Source: an uncultured bacterium
Lineage (GTDB): Bacteria > Bacillota_I > Bacilli_A > RF39 > UBA660
Assembly: GCA_947169285.1 (NCBI GenBank)
Contig: CAMVPB010000001.1
Location: 141,226-205,225 of the forward strand
Direction: 5' to 3'
DNA: 64,000 bases
The notes below the pieces were generated by a model, which searched no databases, was not told where the DNA came from, and saw only the letters and a list, made by a program, of their open reading frames with translations. The translations under genes and the position numbers were made by a program. Positions 30,943-39,155 of this stretch are shown in pieces. Each line of letters starts with the position of its first letter. The first letter of the stretch is position 1.

Positions 30943-31000
30943 AAAAAAAAGAAAGTTTTTTTAAAGTGTTTTATTAAAAATTCACTTTGTTATTACTTTC
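30943..31000 (-). terminator. comK terminator
   Basis: On the minus strand, nested stems GAAAGT...ACTTTC and AAAGTG...CACTTT are followed by eight T. The hairpin begins a few bases after the comK stop and separates comK from recF. Confidence 0.75.
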
Positions 31001-31003
31001 TTT

Positions 31004-31459
31004 TTATTTAAACTTTTCTTGTCTTTCTTCAAGTAGATATTTTAATCTGCTAGATCTCATTATTTGATTATTTAATGAACCTATTGAAATATTTAAATCT
31101 AATGTATTACCATTTTTAAATATAATTTTCGATGTTCCTTTTCTCTTACCTTTTTCATATGATAATATATTATTTAATGATATCCATACACAATCAGGTC
31201 TATTAGGAGAAGTTGTAGGAAAAAATATTATTTTATTTGTATCTTCAATAATTATTGGAGATTTATGAGTAATTCCAGATATATTTTTTGTTCCTACATA
31301 TCTTCCTTCATATGTACTACCAAAATACTCGCAACTGCGTTCAATAACACTTAATGTTGGCATAGATACATCATATTCAATATCATTTTCAAGAACTCTA
31401 CTTTCTTCTTCTGATTTAGGCATTATTGCTAATGTATCTTTATTAATTTCATAATCCAT
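31004..31459 (-). CDS. comK: ComK-family competence transcription factor
   Basis: This 151-residue protein matches ComK, the master activator of DNA-uptake genes in B. subtilis. Family stretches are YEINKDTLAIMP, SVIERSCEYFGSTYEGRYVGTKNISGITHKSPIII, IIFFPTTSPNRPDCVWISLNNI and the basic strand pair after residue 110. The track start is a GTG within AAGGAGGTG; the ATG nine bases downstream is better placed. Its place between dnaN and recF is unusual. Whether it controls competence here cannot be told, since no late competence genes are in the window. Confidence 0.85.
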   Translation of the reverse strand: MDYEINKDTLAIMPKSEEESRVLENDIEYDVSMPTLSVIERSCEYFGSTYEGRYVGTKNISGITHKSPIIIEDTNKIIFFPTTSPNRPDCVWISLNNILSYEKGKRKGTSKIIFKNGNTLDLNISIGSLNNQIMRSSRLKYLLEERQEKFK

Positions 31460-31549
31460 AAAATTCACCTCCTTTTCAATAAAATTATTTTCATTATATC
31501 ATATTGAAAAGTCGAGATTTGTAGAATTTTGTAAAAAAATATTTTTTTG

Positions 31550-32668
31550 TTAATAAGTCATAATTGGTAATATTAATTGAATTAATGTACCTTCATCACT
31601 TTCTTTTATAATTATAGGTTTTATTTGGCCATTAAAATATAATTTTATAGTTTCTGTTTCAAATGTTTTTAAAGCTTCTAATAAGTATTTTGCAGAACAT
31701 GAAATTTTTAATTCTTCTCCTTTTTTATTTATTATATCTATTTTTTCTTCTACTTTTCCAGCTTCTTGACTTGAAGAATTTACTATTAATTTATCTTTTA
31801 TTATGGATATTTGAATGGTATTTTTATCTTTTGATTGAGCAAGTAATGAAGCTCTATCAATCATATTATAAAAATCTATCAAATTAACTTCTACTTCCAT
31901 TTCAAAGTTGTTAGGAACAAAATTATCGGTATTAGGATAACTTCCATTTAATAAACTTGATTGAAACAAAATATTATCATATTTAAATAAGATTTTATTA
32001 TTAAATATATGCATTTCTATATCTTTTTCTGATTCTATAATTTTTAATAATTCATTAATATTTCTAGCAGGAATTACAATATTAATACTTTCTTCTACTG
32101 GTGTATTAATTTTTATAATTTTTTTAGCTAATCTATATGAATCAGTTGCCACACATTCTAAAATATTACCTATTATTTTCATATTTATTCCTGTCAAAAG
32201 TGGTCTACTTTCTTGTAATGAAGTAGCAAATGAAGTTTGATTTATCAATTCTTTTAAAGTACTACTTAACATGATTATAGGATTACTTGTTTCTTTAAAA
32301 TCTATTTTAGGAAATTCATTAACTGAGAAACAATTTAAATTATATTTAGAATTTTTTGTGGATATAACAGTTTTATTTCCATCTATTTCTTCTATTGTTA
32401 TAATTTCAGAAGGTAATTTTCTTATTATTTCTAATAAATATCTTCCATATATTATTATTTTTCCTTCTTCATTTATTTCTTTTATATTTTTCTTATCTAT
32501 AAATGTTTTTATAGTTATATCATTATTAGTAGCAGTTAAATATAAACCTTTTTTTTCAAGATTAAATTCGATTCCATTTAATACTGGAATAATATTCCTT
32601 GTAGATATTGCTTTAGTAACTGCATTTAAATTTTCTAATAAAATTTCTTTTTCAATTTTTAATTTCAT
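31550..32668 (-). CDS. dnaN: DNA polymerase III beta clamp
   Basis: DnaN is the sliding clamp that holds the polymerase on DNA. The 372 residues form three repeated domains of about 120, with the usual beginning MKLKIEKEILLENLNAVTKAIS, RPLLTGINMKI in the middle, and LEALKTFETETIKLYFNGQIKPIIIK to the end LIQLILPIMTY. It follows dnaA in the normal order. The region between them contains one reverse DnaA-box-like TGTTAATAA at 32771-32779. Confidence 0.97.
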   Translation of the reverse strand: MKLKIEKEILLENLNAVTKAISTRNIIPVLNGIEFNLEKKGLYLTATNNDITIKTFIDKKNIKEINEEGKIIIYGRYLLEIIRKLPSEIITIEEIDGNKTVISTKNSKYNLNCFSVNEFPKIDFKETSNPIIMLSSTLKELINQTSFATSLQESRPLLTGINMKIIGNILECVATDSYRLAKKIIKINTPVEESINIVIPARNINELLKIIESEKDIEMHIFNNKILFKYDNILFQSSLLNGSYPNTDNFVPNNFEMEVEVNLIDFYNMIDRASLLAQSKDKNTIQISIIKDKLIVNSSSQEAGKVEEKIDIINKKGEELKISCSAKYLLEALKTFETETIKLYFNGQIKPIIIKESDEGTLIQLILPIMTY

Positions 32669-32784
32669 ATTTTTTTACCTCTTTCTTTTATTTATTACTA
32701 TTATTAATGTTAATAGTGTTGATAACTCATTCAATACCTTTATTTTTCATAAATTTGCATGTGTTTTATTTGTTAATAATTAAT

Positions 32785-34146
32785 TCATTTTTCACTTATT
32801 TTAGATTTTATTTCTATTATTGTACTTCCTAAATCTTTATTTTTTTCTATGTCATGTTTAATTTTTTCAAAAGAATGGATTGCAGTTGCATGATCTCTAT
32901 TTCCAAATTCTAATCCTATTTTAACATAACTTTCATCTGTCATCATTCTACATAAGTAAAAAGCAATATGTCTAGCATTAGTTATAGTAGCATTTCTTTT
33001 TTTACCTTTTAAATCATCCACTGATAAATTAAAATATTTAGCAACACAATCTTGTATTTTTCCAATTGAGTTAGGAGTAAATAATCCTGAATTTGTGTAT
33101 TCTTTAAGAGCTTCTATTGCATCATCTAATGTTAGTTTTGAAATGTTCATTATAGCTTGATATGCGATTAATCTAGTAATAAATCCTTCTATATTTCTAA
33201 CATCACTACCACAATTAGATGCAACATAATTTATTATTTCATCACTTAAATCTATAACTAAATCACTTGTTTTTATTTTCTGTTTTATAATATTTACCTT
33301 TAGCTCATAATTAGGTGGGCTTATATTTACTTTTAATCCCCAATTAAATCTTGTTTTTAATCTATCTTCTAATTCTTTTATATCATCAACTGATCTATCT
33401 GAACAAATGATTATTTGTTTTTCATTATCATATAAAGAATTAAAAGTATTAGTAAATTCTTTTTGAGATTTAATAGCTCCTGTTAAAAATTGAATATCAT
33501 CAATCATTAAAACATCAACATCTCTATATTTTTTTCTAAATAATTCAATATAACTTATATTATCACCTGAACCATCTTTTTTATACATAAGTATTAAATC
33601 ATTAACAAATTGTTCAGTAGTAATATAAAGTACTTTTTTGTTTGAATTTTTTTGTATATAATTACCTATTGCATGCATTAAATGTGTTTTACCAAGACCG
33701 CTATTACCATACAAAAATAGTGGATTATAAAGTTTACCTGGCTTTTGAGCAACAGATAAAGCTGCAGAATAAGCAAGTTTATTACTTTCACCAACTATAT
33801 AATTATCAAAAGTATATTTTGGATTAAAATTACTATAATTTTTATATTCCTCTTTAATATTATTATCAAATATTTCAATAATTTCTTCTTTTTCTACTTT
33901 TTTATCATTACTATTAATAATACTTACAAAATTAAGTTTATTATTAATTTCAACTATTAAATCTTCTATAATATCTTTATAATTATTTATTAAATGTTTT
34001 TTACAAGACTCATGAGGAGTAACAAGATAGATGTCATTATTTTCTATATAGAAATCTATATCTTTAAACCAAATGTTAAAAGAAGAAGAAGAAACTTTAT
34101 TTTTAATGTTATTCAAAAAGATATCTTTAAAGTTATTAACATCCAT
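32785..34146 (-). CDS. dnaA: Replication initiator DnaA
   Basis: DnaA opens the origin and recruits the helicase. The 453 residues show domain I (about 1-85), a variable linker, the AAA+ domain with GNSGLGKTH and VLMIDDIQFL, and domain IV with the duplex-binding helix-turn-helix. The signature here is GNRDHATAIHSFEKI where most Bacilli have GGRDHTTVIHA. The T-to-A change is in a helix that contacts the DnaA box. It uses AGGAGGG as ribosome site, and one TTATTAACA box overlaps its first codons. Confidence 0.97.
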   Translation of the reverse strand: MDVNNFKDIFLNNIKNKVSSSSFNIWFKDIDFYIENNDIYLVTPHESCKKHLINNYKDIIEDLIVEINNKLNFVSIINSNDKKVEKEEIIEIFDNNIKEEYKNYSNFNPKYTFDNYIVGESNKLAYSAALSVAQKPGKLYNPLFLYGNSGLGKTHLMHAIGNYIQKNSNKKVLYITTEQFVNDLILMYKKDGSGDNISYIELFRKKYRDVDVLMIDDIQFLTGAIKSQKEFTNTFNSLYDNEKQIIICSDRSVDDIKELEDRLKTRFNWGLKVNISPPNYELKVNIIKQKIKTSDLVIDLSDEIINYVASNCGSDVRNIEGFITRLIAYQAIMNISKLTLDDAIEALKEYTNSGLFTPNSIGKIQDCVAKYFNLSVDDLKGKKRNATITNARHIAFYLCRMMTDESYVKIGLEFGNRDHATAIHSFEKIKHDIEKNKDLGSTIIEIKSKISEK

Positions 34147-34362
34147 AAAACCCTCCTATTAGTTGTTAACTTAATTGTAGTCTAAACTTAATAAAAAGAA
34201 AAGACTAAAAAGTTATTAACAATAATTATTAACAAGTTATTAACAATAAAAACCCTTTTAAATTCTAACTATTTAATAGTTATTAACATTATTAACAAAA
34301 TTTAAATAAACATGTTTACAAAGTTATTAACAAATATTGTTAATATAGTTAATAAAAATAAA
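34133..34362. other. Replication origin with TTATTAACA DnaA boxes
   Basis: The dnaA-rpmH gap carries seven exact copies of TTATTAACA, all in plus orientation, at 34133, 34213, 34226, 34237, 34280, 34289 and 34324. The copies at 34280 and 34289 are directly adjacent. This is the DnaA box with C-to-A and C-to-T changes from TTATCCACA. The rest of the stretch is almost entirely A and T (for example AATATTGTTAATATAGTTAATAAAAATAAA), suited to unwinding. Gene strand switches here, which supports an origin. Confidence 0.88.
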
Positions 34363-34391
34363 TTGACAATTTTTATTTTATTGTTTATAAT
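34363..34391 (+). promoter_or_regulatory. rpmH promoter
   Basis: TTGACA and TATAAT are separated by exactly 17 bases, a consensus sigma-A promoter. It lies just past the DnaA-box cluster and drives rpmH, probably also rnpA-yidC-khpB. Confidence 0.9.
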
Positions 34392-34434
34392 CTAGTGTGT
34401 CAAGAAGAAATATTAATATAAAGGAGGCAAAATT

Positions 34435-34557
34435 GTGAAAAGAACTTATCAACCTAATAATAGAAAAAAGAGTAAAACACATGGATTTCTTTCTAGAAAA
34501 GATAGTAATGTTTTAAATAACAGAAGAAGAAAAGGAAGAAAAGTATTAGCAAAATAA
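34435..34557 (+). CDS. rpmH: Ribosomal protein bL34
   Basis: This 40-residue gene is too short for the ORF track. It starts with GTG behind AAGGAGG and reads [22 protein letters not shown] to the end [11 protein letters not shown]. These are the L34 signatures, a few residues shorter than the usual 44 because the middle (normally STKNGR) is changed to SNVLNN with a gap. L34 is placed beside the origin and before rnpA in almost all bacteria. Confidence 0.96.
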   Translation: MKRTYQPNNRKKSKTHGFLSRKDSNVLNNRRRKGRKVLAK

Positions 34558-34611
34558 ATAACTACTTTTAATTAAGTAGTTTTTTTTGTATAATCTAATT
34601 AGGTGTTTTTT

Positions 34612-34923
34612 ATGAATAAAAAGTATATTTTAAAAAAAAATGAAGATATATTACTAGTTATAAAAAATGGTATAAAAAAAGTTTATAAACATTTTATTAT
34701 ATATAGGAAAGAAAATCAGTTGACTAATAGTAGATTTTGTATAAGTGTTAGTAAAAAAATTGGAAATGCAGTAGTAAGAAATAAATTAAAAAGACAAGTT
34801 AAAGATATTATAATGAAAAATATGGTTACTAAAAAAGAAGATTATGTTATAATACTATCAAGTTCATTTAAAGAACTAACATTTTTAGATAAGAAAAATG
34901 AAATATTGAAAGGAATAGAGTAG
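34612..34923 (+). CDS. rnpA: Ribonuclease P protein component
   Basis: RnpA assists the RNA subunit in removing tRNA leaders. The 103 residues have the RNR box region (SRFCISVSKKIGNAVVRNKLKRQVKDII). The track begins at a GTG that belongs to the ribosome site AGGTG; the ATG at 34612 is preferred. The stop is immediately followed by the yidC ATG, so the two are likely coupled. Confidence 0.95.
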   Translation: MNKKYILKKNEDILLVIKNGIKKVYKHFIIYRKENQLTNSRFCISVSKKIGNAVVRNKLKRQVKDIIMKNMVTKKEDYVIILSSSFKELTFLDKKNEILKGIE

Positions 34924-35841
34924 ATGAAAAAGAAAGTATTAATTTTATCATTAATTATATTATTATGTTTTACTGGTTGTGCTAAAAGATTTACAGTGGA
35001 AGGTGAAAATAAAACTGTAAAAAGTTATGTTTCAAATATATTGTGCCAACCAACTACAAAAGAAATGAAGCAAGTATATTCAGATAACACAGATAAATTA
35101 CAAGTTAATGTAGATAAACTACCTTCATGTAAGAATTTTAAGATTAATTCAGGAGGATATGAAGGGTTATGGACTTCAATATTTGTTAAGCCATTAGCTT
35201 GGGCAATAATTCAAATTGGAAAAATTGTTAAAAATTATGGTTTAGCAATAATGTTGGCATCATTAATATTAAGAGCAATTTTATTTCCATTTTCTAAAAA
35301 ATCAACTATGATGAGTGTTAATATGAAAAAAGCAAAACCAGATTTAGATAAACTAGAAAAGAAATATGCTAATAAACAAGATAAAGATTCTATGATGATG
35401 AAAAGTCAAGAAATGATGCGTATTTACAAAAAATATAATATAAGTCCAATGTCAGGTTGTTTATTTGCATTTTTGCAAATACCTATATTCTTTGCATTTT
35501 TAGAAGCAATATATAGAATTCCAGTTTTGTTTGAAGGAAAATTTTTGTTATTTAACTTAGGAACAACTCCTTGGGAAGGTATTAAATCAGGAAATTATTT
35601 CTATATTATATTAATCTTATTAATAGTGGGAACAACATTCTTCTCAATGAGAAATATGAATTCTGCTGGCATGAATGATGATCAAGCAAAACAAATGAAA
35701 ACAATGAATTATTTTATGGTAGCGTTTATTGCTTTTGCATCTTTTAGTCTTCCAACAGCAATCGCTCTTTATTGGGTAGTATCATCAGGATTTACAGTAA
35801 TTCAAAATATAGTATTGAATAAAACAATAACAAATAAGTAG
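34924..35841 (+). CDS. yidC: Membrane protein insertase YidC/SpoIIIJ (lipoprotein type)
   Basis: YidC inserts membrane proteins, alone or with Sec. The 305 residues begin with a lipoprotein signal (ILLCFTGCAK), so the mature protein is anchored at the cysteine near residue 19. Five membrane segments follow, with AWAIIQIGKIVKNYGLAIML, the conserved arginine near LRAILFPF, a charged hairpin and MSGCLFAFLQIPIFFAF. The last segments end TAIALYWVVSSGFTVIQN. In spore formers this gene (spoIIIJ) also supports forespore development. It precedes khpB as usual. Confidence 0.95.
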   Translation: MKKKVLILSLIILLCFTGCAKRFTVEGENKTVKSYVSNILCQPTTKEMKQVYSDNTDKLQVNVDKLPSCKNFKINSGGYEGLWTSIFVKPLAWAIIQIGKIVKNYGLAIMLASLILRAILFPFSKKSTMMSVNMKKAKPDLDKLEKKYANKQDKDSMMMKSQEMMRIYKKYNISPMSGCLFAFLQIPIFFAFLEAIYRIPVLFEGKFLLFNLGTTPWEGIKSGNYFYIILILLIVGTTFFSMRNMNSAGMNDDQAKQMKTMNYFMVAFIAFASFSLPTAIALYWVVSSGFTVIQNIVLNKTITNK

Positions 35842-35849
35842 GTGGAGTT

Positions 35850-36479
35850 ATGGAGAAGTATAAGTTTGAATCAAAATCAAAAGAAAATTTATTAAATTTA
35901 GCTTGTGATGAGTTAAAAGTTACAGAAAATGATATTTTATATAATATTACTGAAGAAAAAAAAGGTTTATTTGGTAAAAAATATTATATAGAAATAATAA
36001 AAATAAAAGATTTAGCTGATTATGGAAAATCATTAATAATAGATTTTTTAAAAGGATTTAATTTAAAAGGAAATGTTGAAATAAAAATAAGAGAAAAAAG
36101 TATTACTTATAAATTATTTACTGATAATAATGGAATATTAATAGGTAAAAAAGGACATATATTAGAATCTTTACAAACTTTTGTAAGACAAGCATTATTA
36201 AATAGTACTGATATATTTGTAAATGTAATAATAGATATTGAAAATTATAAAGAAAAGCAAATATATTTTTTAGAAAAAAAAGTTAAAAAATTAGCAAGAG
36301 AAGTAATTCTTACTAAAACTGACATTAAATTGGATCCAATGAATTCATATGATAGAAGAATTATACATAATGCTTTAAGTAATTTTGATTATATTGAAAC
36401 AGAAAGTGTTGGAGAAGAACCTAATAGATGTGTAGTAATTAAATACAAAGGAAAAAAATCAAATACAAAAATAAATTAA
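35850..36479 (+). CDS. khpB: RNA-binding protein KhpB (Jag)
   Basis: KhpB (Jag) is an RNA-binding protein that in pneumococcus pairs with KhpA and influences elongation and division. Its 209 residues show the Jag N-terminal domain (EKYKFESKSKENLLNLACDELKVTENDI with GLFGKKYYIEI), a KH domain (NNGILIGKKGHILESLQTFVRQALL) and an R3H domain (MNSYDRRIIHNALSNF). It sits right behind yidC, as in most Firmicutes. Confidence 0.94.
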   Translation: MEKYKFESKSKENLLNLACDELKVTENDILYNITEEKKGLFGKKYYIEIIKIKDLADYGKSLIIDFLKGFNLKGNVEIKIREKSITYKLFTDNNGILIGKKGHILESLQTFVRQALLNSTDIFVNVIIDIENYKEKQIYFLEKKVKKLAREVILTKTDIKLDPMNSYDRRIIHNALSNFDYIETESVGEEPNRCVVIKYKGKKSNTKIN

Positions 36480-36508
36480 TTAAATTAAAAACTTAATTAA
36501 TTTTTTTT
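36473..36508 (+). terminator. Terminator after khpB
   Basis: AAATTAATTAA and TTAATTAATTT are inverted repeats around a nine-base loop, followed by a run of T. The stem begins at the khpB stop. Being all A-T pairs, it may be only moderately efficient. Confidence 0.6.
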
Positions 36509-36577
36509 AATAATTAAAAAAACTAGATTATTAAAAAAATATATTATATACTATATACAGTTAAAGTAGGTGTGATT

Positions 36578-37720
36578 ATGAATAAAAAAGGATTTACGTT
36601 AATAGAGTTAATAGCCGTAATAACAATACTTGCAATATTAATAGTACTTGCAATACCCAATATATTAAAAATATTTACATCATCAAAAGAAAAAGCATTT
36701 CTTGTACAAGTTAAAGAATTATATAAAGCTGCAGAACAAGAAATAATAAATAAAAATATAAGCAATTCTAGTGTTATTATAAAAAAATTTGATAGTAACG
36801 AAGAAGATAAAAAAATAAATTTAAGTGGTACTCAAAATGTAAAATATTGTATAAAAATACAGGATAATAAAATAACTTCAATAGCAGTATCAAATGGTGA
36901 TTATTGGTATTTTAATGAAAATATTGTATCACTTTCTGATATTTCAAATGAAGATAATACAAAATTTGGAGCAGAAAACAAAAGAGTATCTTGTGATGAA
37001 AATGGAACAATAGTATATCCAACAATAATGTTAACTACAGATCAAGGATCTTCAGGTCTTGATATAGGTGATATAGTAACAATATCAAAAGGAACAATAT
37101 CAGAACAATTTTATGTAATAGGCAGTAATTCAAATGAAACAAAATTGTTTGCTAAGTATAACTTATATGTTGGAAATGTTTATAGTGATCAAGGTAACAC
37201 ATTAGTAAAAAGATTAACATCATCAGATCCGGGGTATGGGTTACAAAATAGTACAGCAACTGGAGCTACTTATCAGGCCACAGAAGGTTCGTCAATAGGA
37301 ACTGTATTATTTAGTAAAAATAATTATTGGTATGATGCATCAAATAATACTATTTTAACAAAATATGGCACAAGTTATGATGCAAGTGATATATATGATA
37401 AAAATTATTCAAATACAAATGATTGGGAAAATGATTCATATAGTATATCATATTATGTAGAACAATATGTAAATAGATTAGGAATAAATGGAACAGGAAG
37501 ATTGTTATTAAAATCAGAAGGAACACCATTAAATAATACAAATAGTGATATTATAAATAATGGAACATCATATTGGCTAGGTACAGCAAGAAAAGAGAAA
37601 GCTGTTTATGGTGTTGTGAATGGTCTAAAAGGAATAAATTTTGCAGGGATTATTGCCGAAGGAGCATTTGGTGTTCGTCCTGTTATAATTGTTCCTACTT
37701 CTGATATAGTAATCAATTAA
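36578..37720 (+). CDS. Type IV pilin-like protein with large C-terminal domain
   Basis: The 380-residue product starts with a class III signal (MNKKGFTLIELIAVITILAILIVLAIPNI), cut after the glycine by a prepilin peptidase and N-methylated. The following hydrophobic helix spans about 20 residues. A short helical neck (about 35-65) is followed by a long beta-rich region, and the end (SYWLGTARKEKAVYGVVN ... GAFGVRPVIIVP) resembles surface-exposed domains ending in G-V-R-P-V found in Firmicutes cell-surface proteins. The start at 36578 uses AGGTGTG. No secretion ATPase or peptidase gene is in the window. Confidence 0.75.
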   Translation: MNKKGFTLIELIAVITILAILIVLAIPNILKIFTSSKEKAFLVQVKELYKAAEQEIINKNISNSSVIIKKFDSNEEDKKINLSGTQNVKYCIKIQDNKITSIAVSNGDYWYFNENIVSLSDISNEDNTKFGAENKRVSCDENGTIVYPTIMLTTDQGSSGLDIGDIVTISKGTISEQFYVIGSNSNETKLFAKYNLYVGNVYSDQGNTLVKRLTSSDPGYGLQNSTATGATYQATEGSSIGTVLFSKNNYWYDASNNTILTKYGTSYDASDIYDKNYSNTNDWENDSYSISYYVEQYVNRLGINGTGRLLLKSEGTPLNNTNSDIINNGTSYWLGTARKEKAVYGVVNGLKGINFAGIIAEGAFGVRPVIIVPTSDIVIN

Positions 37721-37724
37721 AATT

Positions 37725-37747
37725 AACACCAATTATGGTGTTTTTCT
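37725..37747 (+). terminator. Terminator after the pilin-like gene
   Basis: AACACCA and TGGTGTT flank a four-base loop and are followed by TTTC. It lies a few bases after the stop and before mnmE, so the pilin-like gene is probably its own transcript. Confidence 0.75.
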
Positions 37748-37797
37748 TTACTTAATTATATAAAAATGGTATAATCTATGCCGATTGAGGGGTATTT

Positions 37798-39147
37798 ATG
37801 GAAGATACTATTGCTGCAATTTCAACTATAGTAGGAGAATCCGCTTTAAATGTAATTAAAGTAAGTGGTAATGATTCTATTGAAATAGTTAATAAAATAT
37901 TTAGTGGAAAAGACTTAACAAAAGTTAAAAGTCATACAATTCACTATGGTTTTATTATGAATAAAAATGAAAAAATTGATGAAGTATTAGTATCTATATT
38001 TAAAGCTCCTAAAACTTATACTAGGGAAGATGTAGTAGAAATAAATTGTCATGGTGGAGTATCTGTTACTAATAAAATTCTTGAATTATTATTAACAAAT
38101 GGTTGTAGAATGGCAGAACCTGGAGAGTTTATTAAAAGGGCATATTTAAATGGAAGAATAAATTTAGTAGAAGCAGAAGCTGTTAGTGACTTAATATCTG
38201 CTAAAACAGAAATTGCTAGAAAAATAGGTATTAAAGGTTTAACTGGTGAATCTTCAAAATTAATCAAAGAATTAAGAGAAGATTTAATTAGTTTAATTGC
38301 TAATATAGAAGTGAATATAGATTATCCAGAATATGAAGATGCAGTAGAAGTTACTAAAGACTTAATAAAAGAAAAAATAAATAATATGATTTTTAAATTG
38401 AATGAAATTATTAGTAAAAGTGAAAATCAATTATTAATTAAAAATGGAATAAAGGTTTCAATTGTAGGTAAACCAAATGTAGGAAAAAGTAGTATTTTAA
38501 ATAAGTTTTTGAATGAAGAAAAAGCAATAGTTACTGATATAGAAGGAACGACTAGAGATACAGTAGAAGGAAGTATTATTTTAAATGGAGTAGAAATTAA
38601 TTTTATAGATACTGCAGGTATTAGAGATACTAATAATATTGTAGAAAAAATAGGTGTAGAAAAAAGTTTAAAAGCTATTGAGGATGCCGACTTAGTGTTA
38701 TTTGTACTTGATGGAACTAGGAAAATAAGTAAAGAAGATTTAGAAATATTTGATAAAGTTAAAAATAAAAAAGTAATAATTATTGTTAATAAATCAGATG
38801 AAGCTCAAATTATAGATTTATCAAAATTTAATAAATATGAGATTATTTTTACTTCTACTAAAATAGAAGAAGGCCTAGATGAATTAAAAAACAAAATAGT
38901 TGAAATGTTTAATTTAGGAAATTTAGAATTAAATGATTACACATATTTATCTAACAGTAGACAAATATCTATATTAAAAGATTCATTAAATTTAGCTAAT
39001 AACGTATTAAATAAGAATGAAACAGAAGTAGATTTAATTGAAATAGATATTAAATTATTATGGGAAAAATTAGGTGAAATTCTTGGTGAAACATATAAGG
39101 ATGATTTGCTTGATGAAATTTTCTCAAAATTTTGCTTGGGAAAATAG
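37798..39147 (+). CDS. mnmE: tRNA modification GTPase MnmE
   Basis: MnmE works with MnmG to add carboxymethylaminomethyl groups to U34 of certain tRNAs. The 449 residues have an N-terminal tetrahydrofolate-binding domain (DTIAAISTIVGESALNVIKVSG), helical parts and a G domain (GKPNVGKSSIL, DTAGIRDT, NKSD). The C-terminal end FSKFCLGK carries the catalytic cysteine. It begins an mnmE-mnmG-rsmG-noc series as near B. subtilis oriC. Confidence 0.96.
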   Translation: MEDTIAAISTIVGESALNVIKVSGNDSIEIVNKIFSGKDLTKVKSHTIHYGFIMNKNEKIDEVLVSIFKAPKTYTREDVVEINCHGGVSVTNKILELLLTNGCRMAEPGEFIKRAYLNGRINLVEAEAVSDLISAKTEIARKIGIKGLTGESSKLIKELREDLISLIANIEVNIDYPEYEDAVEVTKDLIKEKINNMIFKLNEIISKSENQLLIKNGIKVSIVGKPNVGKSSILNKFLNEEKAIVTDIEGTTRDTVEGSIILNGVEINFIDTAGIRDTNNIVEKIGVEKSLKAIEDADLVLFVLDGTRKISKEDLEIFDKVKNKKVIIIVNKSDEAQIIDLSKFNKYEIIFTSTKIEEGLDELKNKIVEMFNLGNLELNDYTYLSNSRQISILKDSLNLANNVLNKNETEVDLIEIDIKLLWEKLGEILGETYKDDLLDEIFSKFCLGK

Positions 39148-39155
39148 GTGATGTT

